Origin: Candidatus Binataceae bacterium
GTDB taxonomy: Bacteria; Desulfobacterota; Binatia; Binatales; Binataceae
Assembly: GCA_030038355.1 (NCBI GenBank)
Contig: JASHPB010000149.1
Location: 1-42,400 of the forward strand
DNA length: 42,400 nt
Direction of reading: 5' to 3'
Every line of letters begins with the position of its first letter. Position 1 is the first letter of the stretch. Both the position numbers and the translations under genes were made by a program. The notes under the pieces were generated by a model that saw only the letters and a list, made by a program, of their open reading frames with translations, did not search any database and was not told where the DNA came from. Below, piece by piece: positions 16,581 to 25,304 of the stretch.

Positions 16581-17355
16581 TGCCGCTCAGGTTTGACCCC
16601 GAAGGTGCAGCCGGTTTCGGCGCCGCAGGCCATTTGTCGACTTCTGCCGCTCTGTTGCGGTTCGAATCGAGCACCGCATCAAGCATCGCCGAGTTTCTAA
16701 GCTGCAGCATCAGGTTGATATTTGGGACCACGCAGTGCCCACCGATGAAGCCCGGAAAATAGCGGACGCGGGGCAGAAAATCGATCTCGTCGAAGAAATT
16801 CGTTGCTTCGTAATAATCGCCATCCACTTCTTCGCAATATCGATTGAGCTCCTGCGCGTAAGCAATCAGGATTCCGAAGTAGGTGGTCTCAGCCAATTTC
16901 GAAAGTTCAAGTGTCTCGACCCGATTCATGCGGCGGGTCTCGATTCCACCGCGCTCGAAATGCAGCTCTGCCATCCGCGCCGCGTCGACGTCGACTGCGG
17001 AAACGAACTTTCGATAGCGCACTAGGTCATCGGCCATATGTGCATGCTTGCCGCGGACCGGGCTGTAAGCGATTGGAACTTTTGTCGCGGCCGTAATCCT
17101 GCGCGTAGTTCCAGGCAAAACAGTGCTGTTGATGATCGCCAGCTTAGGGCGAAATCGTTCCAGGTAGCCAATGGCGATTTGCTCGAACTGCTCGCGCGAC
17201 TGAAAAGGGAAGCACAAATGCGCGACACCGATCGGCTCTTCGATCTTCATCGGTTCGATATCCTGGCGAAGAATTCGCTGCGAGCGCTCGAGCACCTCGG
17301 CCAGCGCGCCTCCTACCTCGCCGAGACCTATTACCAGGGTGGTACCTTCTATCAC
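16555..17355 (-). CDS. Truncated UDP-sugar-dehydrogenase-like NAD-binding protein
   Basis: At 266 residues this is far shorter than the ~430 of UDP-glucose/GDP-mannose dehydrogenases. It has the N-terminal Rossmann motif (VIGLGEVGGAL), the STVLPGT loop, the central helix with LSKLAETTYFG (family K-x3-N, here Thr replaces Asn), and PGFIGGHCVVPN aligning with the catalytic GGSCFPKD loop. Cys is kept but the following K-D is replaced by P-N. The whole C-terminal UDP-binding domain is absent. The GTG at 17355 is chosen because AGAAGGAGAA precedes it; a TTG at 17373 would bury that site. It may act on a different substrate or serve a non-catalytic role. It overlaps the downstream gene by 26 nt. 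Confidence 0.7.
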   Translation of the reverse strand: MIEGTTLVIGLGEVGGALAEVLERSQRILRQDIEPMKIEEPIGVAHLCFPFQSREQFEQIAIGYLERFRPKLAIINSTVLPGTTRRITAATKVPIAYSPVRGKHAHMADDLVRYRKFVSAVDVDAARMAELHFERGGIETRRMNRVETLELSKLAETTYFGILIAYAQELNRYCEEVDGDYYEATNFFDEIDFLPRVRYFPGFIGGHCVVPNINLMLQLRNSAMLDAVLDSNRNRAAEVDKWPAAPKPAAPSGSNLSGNGKVLADR

Positions 17356-17369
17356 TGTAGTTCTCCTTC

Positions 17370-18569
17370 TCAATAGCGACGTTGAGCCGCCGCCATCTCC
17401 GCGCGTGCGCTCGGTTCAAGCAGCGCATCGATCGCTCGAAAGTAATGCATCCGCTCTTCGCGCCAATCGATCAGCTCCATCGTGCGTTGCGTCTCCTTCA
17501 CCATTCGCCAGCGTATCGAGGGATTGTCATGAATATCGGCGATAGCGGCCGCCAGCGCGACGGGGTCGTCGGGCTCAAAAAACCGCACCGCGCCGTCGCT
17601 GAAATAGTGCTCGATCGTGCGCAACTTGGAGGCTATCACCGGCAAACCGAGCACTGCGTACTCGAGGAGTTTCACCGGCAGCATGAGGTGAGTCGCAGGG
17701 CTCGCATGATTGGGAACCAAACCTACCGATCCGCGCTGGATGATTCCGGGCAGTGCCTCGACCGGGACCGGCGGAACGAATTCAACCAATCGTTCCACTC
17801 TCAGTTCGTTGGTGAGACTCCTGAGCTCCGCTAGGTAATCACCGCCGCCGACGACGATTAGACGCGCGTCGGGCAACCGCTCACGCAGCAGAGCAAGCGC
17901 CTTCAGCGCAACATCTACCCCTAACCGCTTAGTAATCGTCCCATGACAAACCAGGGTGAAGTTTTCACTGCTGACGCTCGTGTGCCGCTTTTCTCCGAAG
18001 ATCTTTTGATCGGGAGCATTCAGCACTACGCTTATCTTTCTGCCAGAGATTCCTGCCTGCTCGAGTCTTCTCCGGTGCAGTTCGTGGACTGCAAGCACGT
18101 GATCGGCAAGCCACGCGCTGATCCGCTCTTCGAGCCTAAGCAGCATCACGCCTAGCTCGCCACGCTTTCCATCGCGTTTGTCCAGGTAGAGCTCAGGCAT
18201 TGTGTCATGAATGTCTAGTATGACTCTGGTTCCGAACAAGCGGAGTGGAAGTGTACTCATCACCGCAGCGTCGGGCATTGAGCAGGCGATGGCAACTTCA
18301 TAAGGGCGCTTCAAAGCCCGACGAAAGCCCTTCCACGCAGCGAGCACGAAAAACCTCAGATAACTCAAAAAATAGCTAAGCCTGTTATCACCTCGGTATC
18401 GTGGGATTTCGATGCCGATAACATTTACGCCGTCACATTCGCCTTCTTGTTCATTGCGCAGACAGATAACATCGATCGCGTCGCCGCGATCGGCCAGTGC
18501 TTGCGCTTGTCTTTTTACACGTGCATCGCTGGCGTACCCCGTGTAGGCAATCATCAATATGCGAGCCAC
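17370..18569 (-). CDS. Glycosyltransferase family 4
   Basis: This 399-residue GT-B-fold protein starts GTG-initiated with ARILMIAYTGYASDARVKRQAQALADRG. The acceptor domain carries ILDIHDTMPELY, and the hinge before the donor domain has SVVLNAPD. The donor site reads HLMLPVKLLEYAVLGLPVIASK, with the conserved K-x2-E pattern that binds the nucleotide-sugar phosphate. It would add a sugar from a nucleotide donor to the growing lipid-linked repeat unit on the cytoplasmic face. It lies 7 nt after the deacetylase-like gene and 14 nt before the dehydrogenase-like gene. Donor and linkage cannot be told. Confidence 0.87.
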   Translation of the reverse strand: MARILMIAYTGYASDARVKRQAQALADRGDAIDVICLRNEQEGECDGVNVIGIEIPRYRGDNRLSYFLSYLRFFVLAAWKGFRRALKRPYEVAIACSMPDAAVMSTLPLRLFGTRVILDIHDTMPELYLDKRDGKRGELGVMLLRLEERISAWLADHVLAVHELHRRRLEQAGISGRKISVVLNAPDQKIFGEKRHTSVSSENFTLVCHGTITKRLGVDVALKALALLRERLPDARLIVVGGGDYLAELRSLTNELRVERLVEFVPPVPVEALPGIIQRGSVGLVPNHASPATHLMLPVKLLEYAVLGLPVIASKLRTIEHYFSDGAVRFFEPDDPVALAAAIADIHDNPSIRWRMVKETQRTMELIDWREERMHYFRAIDALLEPSARAEMAAAQRRY

Positions 18570-18576
18570 TTAGACC

Positions 18577-19758
18577 TCACTGGAATATAGGCACTTCGCT
18601 AAGTCTTCGGACCACAAGTTCGCCAGCATCAGCTCCAACCACCTGAGGTTGGTCCTGGCAAACTACCAGAGCTGCTTCGTCACGATGCCTCCACCAGGCA
18701 GCGATCTCAGAGGGCAATGCATGCCAAGCGTCCAACCTTGCCAGATGGCTCAGCAAATCCTTATAAGCGCTAAGATGTGGCTCAATCGACACATACCTTG
18801 GCTCGGTGGCCAACAGAATCATCCCTCCTGCGTTCGCGATCCAGTCGGCTTTGAGCGACCAGGTTGCCAAAGGGTTGCGGCGCAACAACCGGATCAACGT
18901 GTGGTCCCGCGCCAGAGTTAGTGGCAGCTCCACCGATCCTCCAATGAAGAACGGGAAAATGCTGCAGGTTCCACCCGGTCGTGATTCGAAGGGATCTGTA
19001 TCACAGAAGGATGATTCGAAATCGCAATTCAGACCGCTGACCCGACCTACATCACGGCAAGCCGAGGGGCTGCGGAAGCCCTTTAGCTGACAATCGCGGA
19101 CGGCTCGCTCCAGCCTGGGCTTTAATCTTCGAATCTCGTCTTTGCCATCGGCGGAGGCATCTCGGACACCAAATTCGACACCCCGCGATCGCAACTCCTC
19201 GATCCGGCGAAGGTTGCACTCTAAGTCTTCGAGCGGCAAGTACCAAGCTGATCGAAATCCAAATGCTCCTTCGAGCGTGGAAATTGCCTCAATCTGCTCA
19301 CAATCAGCGGAATTGCAGATGTCATGTGTGAGCACTATCGAGCACCTAGCGCCTTTCGGCCAGAACGCCAGATGCCAACCGTCATTGATTTGGAGCTCTT
19401 CGAGAACCTGGCGAAGCCAACGGCGCCAATACTCGATGAGCGCCGTCTCGCAAGGCCAGTGCGGAAAGTTGAGACGCGCTCGGCTTCGAGCCTCAATTCG
19501 ACTTGAGAACCTGGACGTGAATTGATCGCTCTTGTCGCCCGGTAACGTAGATCGTTGTCGTCGTCGCTCCATGAACGCGACGTATCGTTCGAACAGAAAA
19601 TGCTCGGCCTGGATTCTTGACTTGTCGATCGAGTCCGTGACCGTTTCGCGCCAGTCTTCGGGAAGTTTCCAAAACGAGAAGGCATCATTGCGCGCGCGCA
19701 ACGATTTTCCATCGCTCGATTGGACATGCTGGAGACGACGATCCGCTGCTAGTGCCAT
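18577..19758 (-). CDS. Polysaccharide-deacetylase-like protein with lost metal histidines
   Basis: This 393-residue protein matches the deacetylase-like family of exopolysaccharide loci. That family typically carries a HDxD motif, a GVH-x3-H-DGK motif and GFRSP. Here LTHDIC (143-148) and GFRSPSACRD (227-236) are kept, but the central motif reads GVRDASADGK (197-206), with Arg and Ala at the positions where His is expected. Without those ligands a normal metal hydrolase mechanism looks unlikely. It overlaps the GT2 gene by 10 nt and precedes the GT4 gene by 7 nt, so it is co-expressed with the sugar-transfer machinery. It could bind the polymer rather than cut it. Confidence 0.65.
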   Translation of the reverse strand: MALAADRRLQHVQSSDGKSLRARNDAFSFWKLPEDWRETVTDSIDKSRIQAEHFLFERYVAFMERRRQRSTLPGDKSDQFTSRFSSRIEARSRARLNFPHWPCETALIEYWRRWLRQVLEELQINDGWHLAFWPKGARCSIVLTHDICNSADCEQIEAISTLEGAFGFRSAWYLPLEDLECNLRRIEELRSRGVEFGVRDASADGKDEIRRLKPRLERAVRDCQLKGFRSPSACRDVGRVSGLNCDFESSFCDTDPFESRPGGTCSIFPFFIGGSVELPLTLARDHTLIRLLRRNPLATWSLKADWIANAGGMILLATEPRYVSIEPHLSAYKDLLSHLARLDAWHALPSEIAAWWRHRDEAALVVCQDQPQVVGADAGELVVRRLSEVPIFQ

Positions 19759-20606
19759 CGCGACTCTCTTCCTAACAACCGCGAAAGCTGTTGCTCGCGA
19801 ATAAATTTCTGCAAGTCCGGAGGCGCGGCTTTGGGCAGACCGAGAAGGTAACCCTCCACATATCCGGCAAGCAGTGCCGCGCTGCCTACGATTACGGGCG
19901 GCTGAAACATCCGATGAACCGAACGGGCCAACATGAATGTCGGAGAATAGCCGATTCGGTATGCGGCGCGTCCCGCAGCGAGCCGCCCCTTCACCAATCC
20001 CTCGGCAGAGCCCTGGGGACGATGGTGACGCGCCTGGATGTGGCGGAAAGAACGCGTGTGATAGCCATGCATCATTGCCCGCGCTTCATCCAAAGTGTCC
20101 CATCCGAGACCGGCGTCCAGACCACCAATCGTGCTGAAACAGTCGCGACTGTACATCTTGAGAGCCCCGCGAGTATGAAAGGAAGGTTGTCGCGATTCCG
20201 ACCATCTTCCTTCTGACCGCTCATACAGAGTCGCGCCCGCTATACCTAACTGTGAATCACGCGAGAATTCTCTTAGTAGGAGAGCAACTAGTGTCGACTC
20301 GAACGTCAGATCGGCGTCGAGACGGAGAACAAAGTCGTAACGACTCCATGTTTCGCGGCGAAGAAAGCTCATGATCACGGACTCGCCGCCAGCCGCGCGA
20401 GGTCGCGATCGCTCGAGATGATGAACTTCAATCCAGGGATGCTCGTCAGCCGCCTGCTCAAGGAGTTCTCCAGTTCGGTCCGTCGAACCATCGTCGATAA
20501 CGATCCATAGAGCGGGTGGGCATGTTTGATTGCAGAGAGAGGCGATCAAACCGGGGACAAGAATTTCTTCGTCCCGAGCGGGTGTAACAGCAACGTACGA
20601 ACTCAT
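19749..20606 (-). CDS. Glycosyltransferase family 2
   Basis: This 285-residue GT-A protein starts YVAVTPARDEE. It has IVIDDGSTDRT (nucleotide binding) and the metal-binding D-x-D in VLRLDADLTFE. Its acceptor region has GGLDAGLGWDTLDEARAMMHGY, which holds the ED-like catalytic-base region of family 2. A hydrophobic segment near the C-terminus (PPVIVGSAALLAGYVEGYLLG) suggests membrane association. ATG 20606 is preferred because GGAG lies 7 nt upstream. An ATG at 20645 overlaps the flippase stop (ATGA) and is the alternative. It adds one sugar of the repeat unit. Confidence 0.85.
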   Translation of the reverse strand: MSSYVAVTPARDEEILVPGLIASLCNQTCPPALWIVIDDGSTDRTGELLEQAADEHPWIEVHHLERSRPRAAGGESVIMSFLRRETWSRYDFVLRLDADLTFESTLVALLLREFSRDSQLGIAGATLYERSEGRWSESRQPSFHTRGALKMYSRDCFSTIGGLDAGLGWDTLDEARAMMHGYHTRSFRHIQARHHRPQGSAEGLVKGRLAAGRAAYRIGYSPTFMLARSVHRMFQPPVIVGSAALLAGYVEGYLLGLPKAAPPDLQKFIREQQLSRLLGRESRWH

Positions 20607-20641
20607 TTGATCAGCTCCGAGAACTTCTTTCCTACTTGCTG

Positions 20642-22156
20642 TCATCGCGTTTCGCTATAAGAGTCAACCGTTCCGAATGAAGTGTTCCCGAAGGCGGCCG
20701 AAATCATGCCAATCAGCGTGCGGCCTTCGAGGCAACCGTACGCGACAAGTGTTGCAGAAATGATCAGAAGCAATGCGACCAATCCTTCAAACCCGGCATC
20801 GAGAGCCGCCGTCTTGGCGATCAGTGCGCAGACCGCGCAGACGGCTGCCAGCCTGGCGCCTGGCAGTGCCGCAGCAACCAACTGTGAGATCTCGAGGTCG
20901 ATTAGGTAGCAGGCGAACCACAATCCGACTATGGTCACAAGTCCTTCGGCGACGCTCACTGCGGCGCTGACGCCGAGAAGGCCATATCGACTGCAACTTG
21001 TAACAGCGATAACAATGAGAACAATCCGAAAGGTGTGCAGATATATGTCGATAGAAGGATAGCCCTTACTATAGTAGACCGACCCGATCGCGACTCTGAG
21101 CCCGCCGACTCCAAGACCTGCCGCGAGTAATCTCAATGGTTCGGACGCAGGCAACCACTTGTGGCCATAAACGCTGGTCACTATTTCCGGGGCAGCGACC
21201 ACAGATACCGCGACAAAGGGAAGCACGACACGGGAAACATAGTTGAAGAAATCGAGATAAGCCTTCGAGAGCGCTTGGTTGTCGTCCTGGAACTTGCAAA
21301 AGGCAGGATAGAGCACTCGACCTGCGACCTGATGCAGCCTATCGGGTACGAATCGGAGGAGATCCAAGGCGATTGTATAAAAACCGAGCGCAGCGCTGCC
21401 CAAAATACGACCTATCAAAATAAACGACACGTTGCTGGAAATCAGATATAGGAACTGGCCGCCGGAAACGCTTGTGGAAAACTGAAGAAGGTCCTTCGCG
21501 GCAGTGAGTCGCGGGAGTCCTAAATTACCTCGAGGTTCTCCGATCCAAATTGCGAGTGCGTGGGTTGCCAAGCGCGCCGCCAGCGCAATCGGCAGGGCCA
21601 AAGTTGGCTTCCCGTGAGCAGCTACTGCGAGGGCGACGCCCAGAAACACAATTGCGCCGACAAGGTCTGCAAGCGCGAGCATCCCGAAGCGGAGTGAGCG
21701 CTGAAGTCGCGCATTCGAGATAACTACACTGCCTTCGAGCAGAATTGGAATGCAAAGCAGCCGCGCCCCGATTGTTAACTGCGGCATTTTCATCGACGCC
21801 GCGATAATTGGAGCGCCCATCCATAAGCAACCGGCGCTCAGCAAGGCGAGGGTGCAGCTCATGCACCAGGCGGTGCTCTCGTGCTCGCGCTTCAGCACGC
21901 GTTGTTTGATCAGCGAGGCTGGTATTCCCGCCTCGTAGATGAGAATGCCTATCATGCCAACGATGACCAGGATCTTGAAAACACCGAAGTCGTGCGGTGT
22001 CAGCTCGCGCGCCAGAATGATCATCGCGGAAACCCGGATCCCCTGGATCGCTACTTCCGCGAGAACGTTGTCACGCACGCTGCGCGCAAACGCGGACCAA
22101 ACCGTTGCGCTTTCGACGGGTTTGGGTGCAGCAAGCTCGGTCTCGCGAGCCCTCAT
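20642..22156 (-). CDS. Lipopolysaccharide/exopolysaccharide flippase (Wzx-like)
   Basis: This 504-residue integral membrane protein has roughly a dozen hydrophobic helices. Its N-terminal signature is of the polysaccharide-synthase/MVF-like flippase family: AEVAIQGIRVSAMIILARELTPHDFGVF and EAGIPASLIKQ. It would move the undecaprenyl-linked repeat unit across the inner membrane. The ATG at 22156 overlaps the TGA of the sugar transferase (ATGA) and is preferred over the frame extension to 22225, which would overlap by 73 nt. It works between the initiating transferase and the polymerase/ligase at 30982. Confidence 0.87.
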   Translation of the reverse strand: MRARETELAAPKPVESATVWSAFARSVRDNVLAEVAIQGIRVSAMIILARELTPHDFGVFKILVIVGMIGILIYEAGIPASLIKQRVLKREHESTAWCMSCTLALLSAGCLWMGAPIIAASMKMPQLTIGARLLCIPILLEGSVVISNARLQRSLRFGMLALADLVGAIVFLGVALAVAAHGKPTLALPIALAARLATHALAIWIGEPRGNLGLPRLTAAKDLLQFSTSVSGGQFLYLISSNVSFILIGRILGSAALGFYTIALDLLRFVPDRLHQVAGRVLYPAFCKFQDDNQALSKAYLDFFNYVSRVVLPFVAVSVVAAPEIVTSVYGHKWLPASEPLRLLAAGLGVGGLRVAIGSVYYSKGYPSIDIYLHTFRIVLIVIAVTSCSRYGLLGVSAAVSVAEGLVTIVGLWFACYLIDLEISQLVAAALPGARLAAVCAVCALIAKTAALDAGFEGLVALLLIISATLVAYGCLEGRTLIGMISAAFGNTSFGTVDSYSETR

Positions 22157-23589
22157 ATACCCGAGCCTCGCAAAAGTGCGGGAAGTGTTCGCATCAGAAT
22201 CTTCAGATCTCCCACCAAAGACCAATCTTCCAGGTACTGGACGTCGAGCCGCACCATGTCATCGAAGGAAAGAGCATTTCGCCCGCTAACCTGCCATAGG
22301 CCTGTGATACCTGGTACTGCGTCGAGCCGGCGCCGATGCCAGTTCTCGTACAGTTCAATCTCGTAAGGCAGACCGGGGCGCGGACCTATCAAGCTCATCT
22401 GGCCGCGCGCAACGTTAATCAACTGAGGAAGTTCGTCGATGCTAAAGCGGCGTAAGATACGCCCGATGCGTGTAATGCGATGATCATTATTCAACTTGTA
22501 GATGTGATCCACGGAGCTGCTACTAACAAAGGCCTCGGGTTGGTTGCGAATCCACTTAGCGGTAAAGGCACGATGAACCGTGTCGTCCGATGCTACCTTC
22601 ATAGTTCTAAGCTTCAGCATCTCAAATGGCTCACCATGTGCGCCGATTCTTAGCTGGCGGAAAAAAATCGGCGCTCCGTCATCGAGCAGAATAAGCAGCG
22701 ACGCCGTGAGAAGTACTGGCGATGAAAAGATCAGCAGAATGGAAGCAAGTGCGACATCAAATGCCCTCTTGATTGCGAAATTGAGACCTTCGATCTTGCT
22801 GCCCCGGCGGCCGATTAAAGGGATTAGTCCGATCTGTTCAATCTTAAGCCCTGCCGCCAACGAAGGCAGCAGCCATGGAACGAGCCACCAGTCGAGACGC
22901 GCCTCGTCGCAAAGCCTAGTGACCTTCTCAATTTCCTCGCGCGAACCCTCCGGTATCGCGACCGCGACTTCCGCGCCGGGAAAGTGAGCGCGGATCTCAT
23001 CGAAGCGCTCTGGCACGGAAAGAACTGGAAGTCCGCGGTACTGGTGCACGCCGCCAACGGAGTCTATAAACATTACAGGCTCATAAGGACCTACTTCGTC
23101 GAGGACCTGATCGCAGAGGTACTTCCCGACATCGTTGAATCCTACGAGTACCAGTGGCACGGAGATTTTCGGATTCGCATAAAGTCGTACGATTAAGAAC
23201 CGCAACCAGGTTCTAGCGGTAATCACGAACAGCATCGCCAGAAGGCAGGCGATGGCCACGGTAATACGCGCGACCGCAACATGCAGGAGAAACCCGCCGA
23301 GCAAAGTAAGCAGCGTCCCTTCGGCGCATGCGAGAACGACGGCTAGAATTTCCTTCGAACCGCCATTACGCATACGATAGAGATCGTTCCATCGAAAAAC
23401 GGCCACCCACAGCACGATCACGGACCCGACGCCCAGAGCATCGATTGCCGGGCCTTGCTCGAGGAATCGGTGCTCGATGGCCTGCGAAGGATCATGAAGA
23501 CTTAGTGCAGCGACGAACGCGGCTAGCAAAGCAAGCATGTCGCCACATGCGAAGATCGCTTTCTGCTTGCGAAGTTCGTCAGCCAGCAT
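22153..23589 (-). CDS. Exopolysaccharide polyprenyl glycosylphosphotransferase (initiating enzyme)
   Basis: This 478-residue protein has four or five N-terminal membrane helices and a CoA-binding/Rossmann-like middle (VPLVLVGFNDVGKYLCDQV). A bacterial sugar transferase domain follows: NFAIKRAFDVALASILLIFSSPVLL, FEMLKLRTMK, RRFSIDELPQLINVARGQMSLIGPRP and VPGITGLWQVSGRNALSFDDM. It resembles WcaJ/WbaP-type enzymes, which transfer a sugar-1-phosphate to undecaprenyl phosphate to start the repeat unit. The first sugar cannot be told. It is preceded by the aminotransferase gene (6 nt) and coupled to the flippase by ATGA. Confidence 0.92.
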   Translation of the reverse strand: MLADELRKQKAIFACGDMLALLAAFVAALSLHDPSQAIEHRFLEQGPAIDALGVGSVIVLWVAVFRWNDLYRMRNGGSKEILAVVLACAEGTLLTLLGGFLLHVAVARITVAIACLLAMLFVITARTWLRFLIVRLYANPKISVPLVLVGFNDVGKYLCDQVLDEVGPYEPVMFIDSVGGVHQYRGLPVLSVPERFDEIRAHFPGAEVAVAIPEGSREEIEKVTRLCDEARLDWWLVPWLLPSLAAGLKIEQIGLIPLIGRRGSKIEGLNFAIKRAFDVALASILLIFSSPVLLTASLLILLDDGAPIFFRQLRIGAHGEPFEMLKLRTMKVASDDTVHRAFTAKWIRNQPEAFVSSSSVDHIYKLNNDHRITRIGRILRRFSIDELPQLINVARGQMSLIGPRPGLPYEIELYENWHRRRLDAVPGITGLWQVSGRNALSFDDMVRLDVQYLEDWSLVGDLKILMRTLPALLRGSGI

Positions 23590-23595
23590 GATTCC

Positions 23596-24792
23596 TCAGC
23601 CGCGTGCGAACGATGCTTCGCCTGTGGAGACCGGATTCCCGACGATCGGTGTGCTCGCCTTGGGCTCAAGGCAGCTTCGAATTGTTTTGACGACTTGGGT
23701 CACGTCCGCGTCCTGCATATGAGGATGTATCGGAAGCGACAGGATGCTGTCGGACCAATTTTCACTGACTGGAAAGTCGCCCGCATTGTATCCCAGTGAT
23801 CGAAGTGCCGGTTGGAGGTGAAGTGGAACAGGATAGTGAATTCCGCATTCGATCTGGTTCTCGAGCAGCGCCTGCCGAATGGCGTCACGCCTTTGCGATC
23901 TGATCACGAAAAGATGATACGAGGATTCGACATCGTCCAGATGATTTGGCGTCTGCAGATCGCAATCGATCAACAAGTGACGGTATGTGTCCGCGATCTC
24001 ACGGCGTCGTGCATTCCAAGCATCCAGCCTTTTCAGTTTGGCACTCAGCACCGCGGCCTGGATGGTATCGAGCCGCGCGTTGTAACCGCAGTCCTGATGC
24101 GCAAAGTGAGACATCCGGCCGTGATTGCGAAGTCGGAGCACCCGTTCCGCGATGCCCTCGTCGTTGGTGGCTACCGCACCTGCCTCGCCCCACGCTCCCA
24201 GGTTTTTGCCGGGATAGAAGCTGAAGCATCCGGCCTCGCCAATCGCGCCCGCCATCTTCCAACGGCCCGCGCTGAAGATGCGCGCGCCGTGTGCCTGGCA
24301 GGCATCCTCGATTACCGCCAGCCGAAACTGCTTTGCAATTTCGCCGATCTCGTTCATCGCCGCAGGCAGTCCGTAGAGATGGACCGGCACAATCGCGCGA
24401 GGTCCGTTCTTTGACCTGAAGCGTCCGGCTTCCAGATACGAAGCCAGAGCGCGCGGATCCATAGTGCCCATCATCGGATCGATATCGACGAAAGAGGGCG
24501 TCGCGCCGGCCTGAATGATCGCAGCCGCGGTCGCGATAAAGGTCGACGGCACTGTGATGACTTCGTCGCCCGCGCCGATTCCAGCCGCTATCAGAGCCAA
24601 CCTGAGCGCATCCGTTCCGCTGCCGACGCCGATCACTCGCCGAGCGCTCAGATAGGCGGCGAACTCGGCTTCAAATTCGGCTACCTGCGGGCCGTCAATG
24701 TAGCTTGTGTTGTGATGGATTTGTGCGAACTTACGTTCTACGTCCGAAGTGATTTCGCTGTTCTGCCGAGCCAGGTCGAGAAACTTAATCAT
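23596..24792 (-). CDS. DegT/DnrJ/EryC1-type sugar aminotransferase (WlbC/WbpE-like)
   Basis: This 398-residue PLP enzyme carries the family signatures VGSGTDALRLAL, VPSTFIATAAAI, IEDACQAHGA and the lysine loop SFYPGKNLGAWGEAG, with the Schiff-base Lys at about 196. It also has RLRNHG and the NARLDTIQAAVLSAKLKRLD dimer region. It converts a keto-sugar nucleotide to an amino sugar. Directly upstream are an oxidoreductase and a hexapeptide acetyltransferase. Together these form the set used to make UDP-2,3-diacetamido-uronic acids in the Wlb/Wbp pathways, which suggests position 3 as the amination site. That assignment rests on context. Confidence 0.9.
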   Translation of the reverse strand: MIKFLDLARQNSEITSDVERKFAQIHHNTSYIDGPQVAEFEAEFAAYLSARRVIGVGSGTDALRLALIAAGIGAGDEVITVPSTFIATAAAIIQAGATPSFVDIDPMMGTMDPRALASYLEAGRFRSKNGPRAIVPVHLYGLPAAMNEIGEIAKQFRLAVIEDACQAHGARIFSAGRWKMAGAIGEAGCFSFYPGKNLGAWGEAGAVATNDEGIAERVLRLRNHGRMSHFAHQDCGYNARLDTIQAAVLSAKLKRLDAWNARRREIADTYRHLLIDCDLQTPNHLDDVESSYHLFVIRSQRRDAIRQALLENQIECGIHYPVPLHLQPALRSLGYNAGDFPVSENWSDSILSLPIHPHMQDADVTQVVKTIRSCLEPKASTPIVGNPVSTGEASFARG

Positions 24793-24804
24793 CGAAGTAT
24801 GTCC

Positions 24805-25302
24805 TTATGATTCAAGAATTCGACGGATGCGTGCCGGCTCGCCGGCGACGATCGCACGATCGGGTACATCGTGTGCGACGATCGCCCCCGCACCTACAAG
24901 CGCGCCCGGGCCGATTTCAATGCCGCACATGATAACCGCACCGCTGCCAATCGAAGCACCTTTGCGAATGATCGTGCGTTCGAGCTCCCAATCGCTTTCA
25001 TTCTGCGGCGACCCGTCGGCCTTGCTTGCACGGGGGCGCCGGTCGTTGATGAAGACGACGCCATGCCCAATAAAAACCTCGTCCTCGATAGTGACGCCCG
25101 AACAGATGAAGCTGTGGCTCGAGATCTTGCAGCGCTGGCCAATCGCAGCGTCGCGCTGCACTTCGACAAAGGCGCCGATGCGCGTGTCGCTACCGATGCG
25201 GCAACCGTAGAGATTGACGAAGGGCGCCAGCCTCACGTTTTCGCCGAGCACCACGTCACTAGCGACCATCGCGGTCGGCGCTATGCTTTCTTGTTCACTC
25301 AT
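24805..25302 (-). CDS. Hexapeptide-repeat N-acetyltransferase (WlbB/WbpD-like)
   Basis: This 165-residue left-handed beta-helix protein has clear hexapeptide repeats (VVLGENVRLAPFVNLYG, CRIGSDTRIGAFVEVQ, AAIGQRCKISSHSFICSGVTI, EVFIGHGVVF, ASIGSGAVIMCGIEIGPGALVGAGAIV). It has a typical end, RAIVAGEPARI. It fits the acetyl-CoA-dependent acetyltransferases that act on amino-sugar nucleotides. ATG 25302 lies 2 nt after the oxidoreductase stop. It sits between the oxidoreductase and the aminotransferase, the same trio composition as in wlb/wbp clusters. Confidence 0.87.
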   Translation of the reverse strand: MSEQESIAPTAMVASDVVLGENVRLAPFVNLYGCRIGSDTRIGAFVEVQRDAAIGQRCKISSHSFICSGVTIEDEVFIGHGVVFINDRRPRASKADGSPQNESDWELERTIIRKGASIGSGAVIMCGIEIGPGALVGAGAIVAHDVPDRAIVAGEPARIRRILES

Positions 25303-25304
25303 GG

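Noticed and set aside
23812-24414. A 200-codon plus-strand open frame
   Set aside because: It is antisense to the aminotransferase gene and has no recognisable features; long shadow frames are expected at this GC content.
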